A stretch of 64,000 bases of DNA, from the NCBI GenBank assembly GCA_024867545.1, contig JANFNE010000009.1, forward strand, positions 1,256,292 through 1,320,291, in the 5' to 3' direction. How positions within the stretch are numbered: position 1 is the first letter of the stretch; each line of letters opens with the position of its first letter. The position numbers were made by a program, and so were the translations under genes. The notes beneath the pieces are model-generated. The model saw only the letters and a program-made list of their open reading frames with translations. It was not told the DNA's origin and made no database searches. This stretch comes from Phytopythium helicoides (Eukaryota; Oomycota; Peronosporomycetes; Pythiales; Pythiaceae). This document shows, one piece after another, positions 32,664 through 43,269 of the stretch.

Positions 32664-32715
32664 ATAGCGTTGATAGCGTTGATAGCGTTGATAGCGTTGA
32701 TAGCGTTGATAGCGT
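32664..32715. repeat. 9-bp minisatellite, about 5.8 copies
   Basis: ATAGCGTTG is repeated head-to-tail without error from 32664 to 32715, 48 bp after the NUDCD1-like stop codon. The repeated unit would be in frame with itself but lies in no coding region. Confidence 0.95.
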
Positions 32716-32913
32716 ACTCGATTCAATTCTACTTGACCCAGTTGCAGTCCAGAATGATGGTCCCTGATGTTGCCTTGATTTCCGGCCAATCCGCACTCTG
32801 CAAATCTGCTAAATCACGGCTTTCAGCCAATCATAATAGTGGGTGACTCGGGTGGTGGCATGCCGGCGGTCACCTGCCGCTAAAAACGCAGCTCCCCCGC
32901 ATCGCTTGAAGAC

Positions 32914-34422
32914 ATGGTGTTCGTCCCCGTGCGCCGCCTCCAGCCGGCCGCCGCGGCCCTCGCGCGCTCCGTGGGCGCCAGCAGGTGCGTCTCCCGCCCC
33001 ATTTTCGCTCTGTGACGCGCGATTTCCCGCGAGAAGCTGACGATCACTCGACTTCTGCAGCGCACGATCGGCGCCTCGCCACGCCTTGGCGCTCAACTCG
33101 GCGGCCCTGCAGCTCGCGCCGACGCACGGCCGCGCCTTCTCCTCCACGCCCGTGCGGGGGTGAGCGGCTTGAATATTTCTATTGCGCGCCTGACATCGCG
33201 CTGACTGATTCCTCCATCGACAGCTTCGTGCAGGACGACCGCGTCGTCGCGGCGTCGCCTGCGGAAGCCATCGAGCAGGTGGCCGAGGCTGCTGGTGTGT
33301 GCGCAACGCAGCTATGAAGAAGCCAACAGGGTAGCTGACTGCGATTGTTCATGGCAGCCACGATCGACCCCAAGACGATCGCGGACCTGGGCTACTCGCT
33401 GTCGGATCTGGCGATCCGCACGCTGGATGTGGTGCACGCCACGACGGGCATGCCGTGGTGGGCGACCATTATCGCGTCGACCATCGTCGCGCGTACGGCG
33501 GTCTTCCCCATCACGCTCAAGTCGGTACGCTATTTTGCCGTGGTCGATTCCGTCGCAAGACAAGTCTCGTTTGACACGTCGATGCTACTGGATGCGATCA
33601 ACAGCTCCGCAACTCCGCCAAGATGAAGCTGTTCCAGCCTGAGATGCAGAAGCTCAAGGAGCAGATGGATGCCAACCCGACGCGCGACCCGGAGTCGATC
33701 AAGAAGTTCCAGGGCCAGTACAAAGCGCTCATGGACAAGCACGGTGTGAACCCGCTCACGAGCTTCCTGACGCCTTTCACCCAGGTGCGACGGGAAAGCA
33801 TCATTACTCCTGACTTGTCTTCTAACCAGATTGGGGGCTCACATGCAGATCCCAGTGTTCCTCGGCTTCTTCTGGGGCCTCCAGAAGATTGGAGAGTACA
33901 TTCCCGAGTACTCGCAGGGTGGTGCACTGTGGTTCCCTGACCTGACAGCTGCCGACCCGACCCTCGCGCTGCCCGTGATCTCATCTGCTCTGATGGTGCT
34001 TTCCGTCGAGGTAAATGGATCATATATTCGTGATCAGGCCCAAGCTAAGCACTTACGTGTTGCCTATTGACACACAGCTCAACGGCGACGCCATGCCTGG
34101 CGAGTACAAGGACCGCGTCAAGTTTGGCATGCGTGCTTTCGCCCTTGCGATGGTGCCGCTCACCATGAACTTCTCCTCGGGTGTGTTCGTGTACTGGGTG
34201 ACCTCCAACATGTTCACGCTTGTGCAGACGGGTGCCACGCGGGTACCGTCTATTCGTCGCATGCTCAACCTCCCTGTGGAGGAGCAGATCCAGGTGCTCA
34301 AGGCGACGAGCGCCGACGCCAGTGGAGCTGCGATCTCGCCTTTCCAGGCGGCTGTCTCGCGTGCCAAGCAGAATGCGACGATCCAGACGCACGTCAACAA
34401 GCCTACCAAGAAGAAGAACTAA
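32914..34422 (+). CDS. OXA1L: Mitochondrial inner-membrane insertase OXA1
   Basis: YidC/Oxa1/Alb3 family protein that inserts mitochondrially and nuclear-encoded proteins into the inner membrane. Seven exons: 32914-32984, 33061-33159, 33224-33294, 33358-33524, 33605-33784, 33849-34010 and 34078-34422, totalling 364 residues. The N-terminus is a clear presequence (MVFVPVRRLQPAAAALARS..GRAFSSTPVRG). Core Oxa1 features: first membrane segment MPWWATIIASTIVARTAVFP followed by ITLKS; a charged hairpin NSAKMKLFQPEMQKL..FQGQYKALMDKHGVNPL; then PVFLGFFWGLQKIGEY, LPVISSALMVLSVE and NFSSGVFVYWVTSNMFTLVQ. The C-terminus is short and basic (NKPTKKKN), as in ribosome-contacting mitochondrial Oxa1. The acceptor of exon 6 was set at ATGCAG/ATCCCA to preserve the conserved frame. 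Confidence 0.93.
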
Positions 34423-34528
34423 GAGGACCGAGGAGCTGGGCGCCTCATCGACATCTACGGTGCGGCACCTATGTCGAAAGCAACAAACAATGGAAAAATA
34501 GAGTCCGGAGAGTTTCTCGCAGCTTTGT

Positions 34529-36118
34529 TCACTGCGGTGACGCGACTTCGGACCCCTCGTAGTACTCTTGTCCATCGATTGAGATCACTTCTGTGTCGAC
34601 TGCCACAACGTCGAATCGTCGAGGCATTTCCTTTAGCAGCAATAGCAAGAAATTCATTAGCACATGAGTTCGCCTTGTGCAAATCGAGTGTACAGACCTT
34701 GATCTCAGGGCACAATGTCGAGGGTAAGAAGCGTTCGTGGTCGGTACAGAATGTTATTCGACGCTGTGCTTCCTCATCCTCCAGCTCGGCGAGACGGTTC
34801 CGCATCGCCTCCACCTGTGATCACAAATACGCCAAGTCAACATCGATGAGTTCCTCCTGGGTGCAGCGCAGATGCAGCTCCTGGTTGAGCGTCATACCTC
34901 CTGAGCGACTTGGCGCTCGTATTGCATGCGCCGATCAATCTCCGTGCCGACATGCTGATAGGACGAGATAAATTGCTGATAGAAGTCTCGGAGGCTACGT
35001 AGCTCATCGAAGAGCAATTGGACTTCAGCAAACGCGACCTCATAGCTGACAACAACAGCAATGCACGTTAGTGACAAGCTCTACGGAGATAATTTGGCAA
35101 AACCGCAGTACAGCGTACTGTGGGTGGATATCGTTTATCGTAGTAAAGTACCGAAGCAGCAGCCTGTCGCACTGCTCCATATCCACAAAGAAAGTAACCT
35201 GCGTTTCACCGTAAGCACTTGTCAGAGTCGACGCATTTCATCACGAACACAACTGCTTCCACGAACCGCAACTTCATAAAATGCGTAAATGTGTTTGCTA
35301 TCCATGGTGTTTGCAGTCGTACTAGTGTATCCGCATTGCCAAGGTGGGTGAGCACAATGTGCTTGACGTTGCACTTCTCAATACAACGATCACGTACGGA
35401 CTGGAGCGATCGCGCACAATTGCTGCGATTTCCTTTTCATGCTTTCCATGGAAGGACATGAAGAACGCGTAGATGTTCTCAATCCGCCTGAGCGCGTGCT
35501 CGTGAGCTCTCAGCAGATCCTCAATCCTGGCAACAACATTGCACACGGTCAGCTTGAGCTCGGCGCATCTAATAGGTGAGAACTGTCGAGCACGTTTACT
35601 CTTTGGCTTGGTCCACTGCATCCTGCTGCAGCGATTCAACCGTCTCTGCGTCGATGAAGTCGAACAGCGTCTTGCCCTGCTCCCCACCCACCATGGCCGG
35701 GTCCACCGCCGCACTTCGCAGCTGGGCGAACACGCGGTTCATCTCTTCAAGCAGCTGCAGGCGTGGTCATCGCCGCTCAGAATTGGGAACCACCACGTCA
35801 GTGCTACAGCGTGCACTACTCACCGGTGCCTGGTCAAACACCGACTCCTTGGCGATCTCCTTGGCGCTCTGCAGCTTCACGCGCGAGGCCCCCAGCATCT
35901 TGCCGAGCACCTGGTCATACAACGCAGCATCGTCGTCACTGAGACCTTTTTCCGGTGCACTAGCGCAGCCAAACGACGCCACACGGCCGCAAAAAAAAAC
36001 AGGTAGAGACGCAGCTCCCGACCTCGCACTTCTCCCGGATGGTCCGGACGACGTCCCGCACGGCCGTGGCCACGTACTCGGCGCTCAGCAGCGCCGCCGC
36101 TTCCTCTCTTGGATCCAT
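34529..36118 (-). CDS. Coiled-coil protein, Atg17/APG17-like candidate
   Basis: Nine exons, all assembled by eye: 36118-36030, 35938-35824, 35754-35600, 35526-35398, 35321-35273, 35198-35085, 35038-34898, 34814-34698 and 34630-34529. They sum to 336 residues with every phase matching. The start reads MDPREEAAALLSAEYVA. Mostly helical segments follow: ASRVKLQSAKEIAKESV, LLEEMNRVFAQLRSAA, IEDLLRAHEHALRRIENIY and VAFAEVQLLFDELRSLRDFY then QQFISSYQHVGTEIDRR (aa 217-264). The last segment resembles the APG17 region of Atg17/Atg11/FIP200 autophagy scaffolds (FxELxNLxxFYxxFxxAYxxLxxEIxRR). The protein is shorter than yeast Atg17 (417 aa). Intron 6 (35084-35039, 46 nt) and the donor of intron 5 (GTTGCG) are the weakest joins. 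The family call is tentative; other helical scaffolds are possible. Confidence 0.55.
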
Positions 36119-36509
36119 GCCGTCGGTCGAGCGATGAAGCAATCACTTGCGAAAAAGAAGGATTCAGATCAGAGTCAGACTCTGAATCTAGTAGGTGTCC
36201 AACAGGGGTTGAACTTGTCGCTGATTGGCAGGCCCGTATCCGGAGTAAACATGCTGATTTGTATATGTCATCGACTTGTCTCGTACTCTCTAGAGTGACG
36301 GTATCCGGCATACGTATACCCTGTGTACTGTATTACAGCATCTCGCATTTCTCCGGCGTCCCGCGCATGGAAGCGGATCACTTGAACAAAGTATTGATGA
36401 TGGCGCTGCAGGTTTCTGTGAAGAGCTGGTGTGGGACCGCGAAGGAGCGCGGCTGTATACAAAACGCCATAGGAGACGAAAGTGCGGCGGCTAAGGAGGC
36501 GAGCAGGTC
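36119..36509. other. Divergent intergenic region, nothing beyond promoter sequence
   Basis: A 391-bp head-to-head gap between the Atg17-like gene and the first HECT gene. One inverted CCAAT box (ATTGG at about 36222) is visible. No coding segment or repeat was recognised. Confidence 0.4.
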
Positions 36510-38561
36510 ATGGCGAGCGAGGGCGTGGGCGTGGGCGTGCTGGTGAACTTGTCGTTCCTACTGGCGCTGGCGGTCGCGATGGTGGCCGTGCACTCCAAGA
36601 TGCGGCGCGCGCGCAGCCGCAACCTGCGCGAGCTGGCGTCGCCACTGCTGGAACTGCCAGAGTGCGTTTTGTTCGCTCGACTCGCTTTGTGTGGCTCCGA
36701 CGGGATTTGCTGACCAGGATGGGGGTGTGGCGCGGCAACAGGCTCAGCATCACGACGGTCGACCACCGACTCGACACGGCGGCTCGGTGCGCGCGAGCCA
36801 AGATGGAGGCGCTGCGGAGGGAGGCCCGCTAACGAAACGCTTGCTTTCGGTGGTCACAGCGAGGCGTCCAAGGGCTGCATCGTGTGTGACGGCTGCACGT
36901 TCGAGAACTTCCAGGGAGCGACGCATTGCGCTGTTTGTGGAGACGCGCTAGTGATGGATGGGACGCAAGCGAGGATAGCGAACGCAGCTTTGACGCCAAA
37001 GCAGCGGAGAGCAAGGTGACGTGATCTGCCAGTCTACTGCATGCCTCCCACGCTGACACGCTCGTTATGCAGGAGGCGCAAGGAGTGGACGCGAAAGCTC
37101 GACATCAAGGGCGATATGTTCTGGTATCGCGCAGACACGCAGCAGCGCGATGGTTCGATTGCAACGACCGGAAAAGTTATTCGCTTTCTGAAAAACTGTA
37201 TGCGCTCGGTCACGCCACCGCCGAGCGTAGACGGAGACCCGAGTGGTGAAGATCCAGCCGACGTTGTGGAGACTACTAAGGTGTTTGCAGACGTGATGCC
37301 GATGGAAATCGTGTCATCGTCGGAAGCCGATGCCGGGGCCTGGGCGACCGGCTTGAAGATCGATTCCGCCGACAAAAAGCGGCAAGTCGTCCAGCTATCG
37401 ACCATGAATTTCCCCACCAAGTTTGCGCACTTCGTGGTCAACTCGGCTGCGATCCTTGTGCCTGCAGACGTTGAGTTCCTCAAGCTCTCAGTGCATCGTG
37501 ACTATGTGCTTGAGGAATCGGTCGAGCACCTCGGTTGCATCCAGGAAAAGTACATCCGCTCCGTCTTGCGGATCAACTTTCTCGAGGAGAACGGTGTCGA
37601 CGCGGGTGGTCTGCAGCGCGAGTGGTTTACGATGCTGAACGAGCTCCTTCTCGACCCGACAACGGGTCTGTTCAAGTGCACCAACAAAGAGACCCAAGCG
37701 TTTTACTTGAATCCAAACTCGCGGTATGAGAACGGGGAAGATCACCTGATTTACTACTATGCAACTGGGCGGCTCATTGGTCGGGCGCTCCTGGAAGGCA
37801 CCGTGCTCAATTTTCACTTGTGCATGCCGCTACTCAAGCTGATTCTCGGCGTACCGCTGACATTCGACGACCTTGAAGACTACGACCCAGAGCTATTCAA
37901 GAGCCTGTCGTGGCTGCTAGCGCACGAAGGCGCAGAGTCGCTTGACCTCGATTTTAGCGTCACAGAGAAGCGTGGTGACACAGCGGTCGTTGTCGACCTG
38001 ATTCCCAATGGTCGGAACGTGGTCGTGACGGACGTCAACAAGCGAAAGTACGTCGAGAGCCTGCTTGAATATCATTTGATGACAAGCGTATCAAGTCAGC
38101 TGTATGTGTTCCTTCGTGGCATCTACGAAGTGATTCCAGCCAACTTGCTCATGATCTTCGATCAAGAGGAGCTCGAGTATCTTCTTTGCGGCTCGCCAGA
38201 GATCGACGTGGACGATTGGCAGTACAACACGACCACTTCGCCGACGATCCTCCATTCGCCGACCATCATTTGGTTTTGGGAGATCGTCCGAGAGATGTCC
38301 AATGAGTATCAGCGTCGGTTGCTGCAGTTTGCCACGGGGTGCTCGCGCGTCCCACTCGTGGGTTTCAAGGGTCTCACAAGCTACGATGGGCGGGTGTGCC
38401 TGTTCTCAGTCAAAGGCATGCCGAAGAGCGCGCACCCGTGCGTGCGCAGCTATGCGTGCTTCAACCGGCTCGACCTGCCGCTGGGCACCACACGCGAGCA
38501 GCTGAAAGACATGCTGTACGCAACGCTGGACACGGAGCTGTACGGCTTCACGACGACCTAG
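36510..38561 (+). CDS. Membrane-anchored RanBP2-ZnF HECT ubiquitin ligase, copy 1
   Basis: HECT-type E3 that forms a ubiquitin thioester before transfer. Exons 36510-36661, 36860-37015 and 37073-38561 give 598 residues (first intron 198 nt, unusually long here). aa 9-28 form one membrane helix (VLVNLSFLLALAVAMVAVHS) followed by basic residues. Exon 2 encodes a perfect RanBP2-type zinc finger (CDGCTFENFQGATHCAVC, Cx2Cx3Nx6Cx2C). The HECT domain covers about aa 225-598, with the N-lobe GVDAGGLQREWF (about aa 280), the E2-side HLIYYYATGRLIGRALLEG, LLCGSPEIDVDDWQ, and the C-lobe catalytic Cys565 in SYACFNRLDLP. Residues TGCSRVPLVGFKGL precede it as in all HECTs. Substrates are unknown; a single N-terminal helix suggests ER or another endomembrane. 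The next gene downstream is a paralogue with identical exon layout. Confidence 0.88.
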
Positions 38562-39468
38562 GGAGGTCGAGCGAGTGCCGACCTCGACCGAGCGGGTCGG
38601 TGGCTTGGCGTGTTTGCATCCTGTAGCTAGTGCAGCGAAGAGGTTGGCGGAGTTTTCCTTTTTTATTATGAAGTATGAACCGCACGTTTCCAAGCAGAAA
38701 AGATCGCGGCTGCTGTCGCATGTATCCATATCCTCAAGGTCGCGTCTTGCACCGCACGCAATCACCGCGACCACCCATCTGGAGAGCGCCACGAGGGAAG
38801 CGTCACGCAGCCATGACAACATGGATACAGCACCAGCAGTGTATCTCTGTGACGACCAGTTGCTCTGCCGAAAATTCTAGCTGACGCACTTGAATGCATG
38901 CGATTATGCGACCGCTTACGACTGCCACCGTGCTGTACAGAAACCAGCCGAATGACTCTGCGACCGACACCAGGGCCATCATGAGCTCGAGCATTGCAGA
39001 GCATTGCAGAGCATTGCAGGCGCCACGCGGGCATCAAGGCGGGCGTGAGAGAAGGAAGTTGACGGCGGCTGATGACGCGGTCGGAGGTGACGGGTAAACA
39101 GTCTTGGGTTGAGTATGGAGCGGAATAAGCTTGGAACGCTGCGTTTAGCGTCACCATTTGGAAAAAGAACCCTCCGCCCATATCAACTATGACAGGCTAT
39201 TACAACAGCACGAAAGCCGGGGTTGGTCGCACGAGCTTCCGACGTATCAATTTTGATGGGTTCCCCGCCCGTCTCCATCCTCCCCTCAATCCAATCTCAC
39301 TTGCGTTCAGTATGCGGGGAACGTGACATCCCGCCCGCAGTTGCAGTGGCAGTCGCCACCGCTGCGCTCGCAGATGCGCGGCGGCAATTCGCCAAGACGC
39401 CGCGCAGGGCCCAAGCAGCGAGCGCGCGGCTGACCGATCGGAGCAAAAGGCGAGCGAACTCAAGCGCG
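38562..39468. other. 907-bp gap between HECT paralogues
   Basis: No gene found. It holds three perfect tandem copies of GAGCATTGCA (38989-39018). The rest is 3' untranslated and promoter sequence of the two HECT genes, without recognisable motifs. Confidence 0.5.
38989..39018. repeat. Three tandem copies of a 10-bp unit
   Basis: GAGCATTGCA is repeated three times without error, about 450 bp upstream of the second HECT gene. Confidence 0.9.
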
Positions 39469-41451
39469 ATGGACGGAGAACTGGCGCTGGCGGCGGCCGG
39501 CGGCGCGGGCGCCTGGTGCGTCCTGCTGCTGGCGGCCACGGTGCTCGTGGTGCGCAACGCGCGCGCGTGGGTCGCGGCGGGCGCGGCGCGCGACGGAGGC
39601 GCCAAGGTGGCGGCGGAGTCTGCGGACGGGTGAGTCACGGCTCGTGCGGTGCCAGCGGGCGGCGGGACCTGACCGGCCGTGTCTTTGGCGCGAGCAGCGC
39701 GATGGAGAAGGGCCAGGACGAGGGCGGGTGCGCGGTGTGCGGTGCCTGTGGGTTCGAGAACTTCGCCACGGCCTCGCAGTGCGGCGCATGCGGCGGGCGC
39801 GCGCTGGGCGAGGCGCCGGTGGGCATCGGTGGCAGCGAGCACCTTCGCACGAGGTAACGGCGGCTTCTAGCCATGCGAATCAAGCGTTCGAGGTCTAACC
39901 CCTCGTGGGCAACGCAGGAAGCGCAAAGAGTGGAGTCGGTTTGTGGACGAGAACGGGAGGCGATGCTGGGTGCGCCACCGCATCGCTGGCAACGATGACC
40001 GCTCGGACGGCTACGTTCTGCAGTTCGACATGCAGCGACACCTACAGCCGGTGCACGAACCGGACCCGGTGACGAGCGACGCCAAGGAGCTCACAAGTCC
40101 GCGGACACAGACGGCCAACGCCGCCTTTAGCGCCGCGCTGGGGTACCAAATGTCCAAGGTTCGACTGGAGCTGCTGGACGCAATGGGAGCTGACCCCATG
40201 AAGCTCCCGCACGATGTGTTTGGCTCCAACGGGAACACCTTCTCGCTCGCGACTAGCATCTCGCGCGAGGACCTGTTCAAGCAGTCGGTGGAGCTTTCAG
40301 CTAAGGACTTCCCCACCAAGTATGAACACTTTAGAGAGCAGGCAGCACTGCTCCGAGAGTCGCACGTCAGCTTTCAGGCGCTGCGCAGTGCGACCAAGTG
40401 CCCGCCGTCTGTGCGCAATGACTACCTGCTGGAGCAATCGCTTGAGCTCGTCACGTGTGTTGACGAGTATATAATCCAGTCATCGAACATCCCTGTCACG
40501 CTTGTCGACCATTCGACTGGCAAGGAGGTCGAGCCTGCAGCTCGGCGCGAGTGGCTCGTGACTTTGAGCAGTCAACTATCGGACCCGCTCGTCGGACTCT
40601 TCCGGACCACCAACCACAGCGACCGCAGCTACTTCATCAACCCGACTGTAGAATCTGTGCTCGGCGATGACCACTTGCTGTACTACTACTCTGCTGGGCG
40701 GCTGGTTGGCCACATGATGCTCAACGGCGATCTACTCGACTTCCACTTCTCGGTGCCGCTGCTCAAGATGATTCTGGGCACGCCCATCAGCTTCAGCGAC
40801 CTCGAGTACCTTGACGAAGAGAAGTACCGAAACCTCTTGTGGCTGCTCGATCACGACGATGTCCACGAGCTGGAGCTGGACTTCACCGTGAACGAGCGCT
40901 CCTCGAGCGGAGAGATCGAAACCATCGAGCTGATTCCGGCCGGCCGGAACATCCAAGTGAACGACGACAACAAGTACGAGTACATCGACCGCGTGTTCCG
41001 GTACGCGCTCTTCGAGAGCGTGTCAACGCAAGTGTGCGTATTCCTGAAGGGCCTGTACGAGGCTGTGCCGCAGGACCTGCTCATGCTGTTCGACTACGAA
41101 GAGCTCGACTACCTGCTGTGCGGGTCGGACGCCATCGACATGAGCGACTGGCAGCAGCACACGCTCGTGGAAGGGGACGCCACAGTCGCAGCGTGGTTCT
41201 GGGAGATCGTCGGCGCCATGTCGGGCGACCAGCGGCGGCGGCTGCTCCGCTTCGCCACGGGCAGCGCGCGCGTCCCGATCGTCGGCTTCCGCGGGCTCAA
41301 GAGCTCCGACAGCCGGCCGTGCCCGTTCTCGCTCAAGCTCGTGGCCAGCGCCTCGGGCGTGCGCAGCCACGCGTGCTTCAACACGCTGGAGCTGCCCGCG
41401 CTGGCCTCGAGGCCGCAGCTCGAGACGGCGCTGCTGGCAATCGTCGAGTGA
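39469..41451 (+). CDS. Membrane-anchored RanBP2-ZnF HECT ubiquitin ligase, copy 2
   Basis: Exons 39469-39629, 39698-39853 and 39918-41451 give 616 residues. Layout mirrors copy 1: an N-terminal membrane helix (AWCVLLLAATVLVVRNARAW, about aa 15-34), a RanBP2 zinc finger in exon 2 (CGACGFENFATASQCGAC, same spacing), then an RKRKEW junction like RRRKEW in copy 1, and HECT. Both introns fall at the same places in the same phase (2 and 2), which shows tandem duplication. HECT features: DDHLLYYYSAGRLVGHMM, FHFSVPLLKMILGTPISF, LLCGSDAIDMSDWQ, TGSARVPIVGFRGL and catalytic Cys592 in SHACFNTLELP. The N-lobe DAGGLQREW block of copy 1 is altered here to GKEVEPAARREW, and other parts have drifted, so its E2 pairing or activity may differ. 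The catalytic Cys and its neighbours are kept. Confidence 0.86.
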
Positions 41452-41568
41452 AAAGTGTGTATATAAATTGTGAAAGGTAAATACAGTTTCATATCGGGTT
41501 TGGGAAGCGCACGGCGCCAGAGAGGTGGCTTCAGCACGGGATTTCGCAGTCGGACGCGCGGCCACAAA

Positions 41569-41575
41569 TATAAAA
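41569..41575 (+). promoter_or_regulatory. TATA box upstream of the CENP-B-HTH gene
   Basis: TATAAAA, within ACAAATATAAAAGCGG, lies 86-92 nt before the start codon at 41661. It is a good match in position and context; TATA boxes are otherwise rare in this window. Confidence 0.45.
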
Positions 41576-41660
41576 GCGGAGAACACTCCGCTCGCCTCCC
41601 CCCGCGCTGGTAAGTGCGCCAACGTCAAGGCGCCCGCCGCTGCGCTCCGCGCCGCCCACG

Positions 41661-43109
41661 ATGCCGCCCAAGCGCGGCGAGTCGCAGCGCCGCAACCTGA
41701 CGTACCAGGAGAAGCTGATCATCATCCGCAAGAAGGAGGAGGAGCCGTCGTGGACGCAGGAGAACCTGGCCATGTGGGCCCGCGAGCAGTTCAAGCTGGC
41801 CACCAAGCCCACGCAGGCCACCATCTCCAACATCCTGCGCGCCAAGCAGCGCCTGCAGAGCATGAACGTGCCGCCCGACTTCCGGTCCGCGAGGCCCGTC
41901 AAGAACCCAGAGCTCGACGCCATGATGATCCAGTGGGTCGCCAACATGCTGGCGGCCAACACGCCGCTCACGCGCGACGCCATCCAGCAGAAGGCCGCCT
42001 CGCTCGCCGAGGAGCTGCAGCTCACGAGCAACATGACATTCTCCAAGGGATGGGTCAGCAGCTTCATGAAGCGCCACCAGCTGCACTTCCGCCGCAAGCA
42101 TGGGCTCACGGCCGGCCCGGAGAACGACCTCGAGGTCGTGCGCCAGAACATGCTGCAATCGGCGCAAGCCTCAGCGGCCGCCGCATTGGCAGCCAACTCC
42201 ATGATGCTGTCCGGCGGACAGCAGGCGGGAGCGCAGGGAGCCGTGGACACCATTGATGGCATCGCAGGCGCGTCATCTGCGATCGACGACGCCTCCCGCC
42301 GACCGCCGCGGTTGTCGACCAAGCGCAAGCGGATGACTGTGTGGGAGGGCGAGCACCTGTCCCCGGAAACGCGTGTTGCGCTTGGCGTGCTGCTCGAGTG
42401 GGTGACTGTACCCGGCAATTACGCGCGCTGGCGTATGCGCAAGTCGGTCAAGGAGCGCGAGCCGCTGTGCGAGGAGATCAACCTCCTGCTGCGCACACGC
42501 GGGCTGCGCGATATGACCATGACGGAGATCCGCGTGCACCTGGTGACGTTTGTCAAGTCGTACAAAGCTGCGAATAGCTGGCTGACCGAGACCGGTCTCC
42601 GCGAGGCGTTCGAGATGGAGAAGACCACGGGTGGGTACGACGTGAAATCGCATGTCATGCAGCTCTGCCAACACTACGATGCCCTCGCGCCAGTACTCTC
42701 GGCATTTCTCAACGAGGTGGACGAAGACGAAGAGATGGGCCTGGCGGAAGAAGGCGACCTCATCGCCGCCGCTGCCGCCGCCGCCGCCGCGAATCCCGGC
42801 GAGGATGAGGCTGCAGCCTCCGAGCGGGCAGCGCTGGTGGTGGCGATGGCCGCCAAGCTCCCCCGGAAAGAGGGCGACTTGAGCGCCAAGCCGGCGGATC
42901 TGCCATCGCAGCAGCACCAACCCGTGGCACCGGACCGGCCTGCCGACAAGCACCAGCAGCAGCTGCTGTTTGACCTCGAGTGCGAGAAGCTCAAGTGCGA
43001 CATCGAGGCCAAGCACGTGCAGCTCATGCTGGAGAAGACGCTCGCGCGCAAGAAGCTGCTGGACGCCGGCATCCCCGTGCACGAGGTCGACAAGCTCTTC
43101 CCGCTCTGA
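41661..43109 (+). CDS. CENP-B-type HTH fused to a novel trihelix-like/coiled-coil family (member A)
   Basis: Single exon, 482 residues. aa 10-150 carry a psq-like HTH (LTYQEKLIIIRKKEEEPSW..ATISNILRAKQRL) followed by a CENPB-type HTH (ELDAMMIQWVANML..TRDAIQQKAASLAEE..FSKGWVSSFMKRHQLHFRR), as at the front of pogo/Tigger transposases. No DDE nuclease domain follows. Instead, aa 231-320 form a helical domain shared with two neighbours (LLEWVTVPGNYARW..LCEEINLLLRTRGL..ANSWLTETGL). After an Ala/Glu-rich linker with nine consecutive Ala comes a C-terminal coil ending LARKKLLDAGIPVHEVDKLF, which is also shared. I infer a DNA-binding chromatin or transcription protein built from a transposase HTH and a host domain. 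Members B (43270-44760) and C (50283-51440) lack the CENP-B part. Confidence 0.75.
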   Translation: MPPKRGESQRRNLTYQEKLIIIRKKEEEPSWTQENLAMWAREQFKLATKPTQATISNILRAKQRLQSMNVPPDFRSARPVKNPELDAMMIQWVANMLAANTPLTRDAIQQKAASLAEELQLTSNMTFSKGWVSSFMKRHQLHFRRKHGLTAGPENDLEVVRQNMLQSAQASAAAALAANSMMLSGGQQAGAQGAVDTIDGIAGASSAIDDASRRPPRLSTKRKRMTVWEGEHLSPETRVALGVLLEWVTVPGNYARWRMRKSVKEREPLCEEINLLLRTRGLRDMTMTEIRVHLVTFVKSYKAANSWLTETGLREAFEMEKTTGGYDVKSHVMQLCQHYDALAPVLSAFLNEVDEDEEMGLAEEGDLIAAAAAAAAANPGEDEAAASERAALVVAMAAKLPRKEGDLSAKPADLPSQQHQPVAPDRPADKHQQQLLFDLECEKLKCDIEAKHVQLMLEKTLARKKLLDAGIPVHEVDKLFPL

Positions 43110-43269
43110 GGCTGCCGTCGGTTCCTTTTGCATTCTGTTGTTTTTTTTTTTTCAAATTGGATCGACCTTCGTGCGACACACCAAACTGTCCCGTGTTGGA
43201 AACCACCGTGAGGGACGAGCATCCGCCACTTTCGAAAAAAGTCTTTTGCCACTTTGGCGTACAGGTGAA

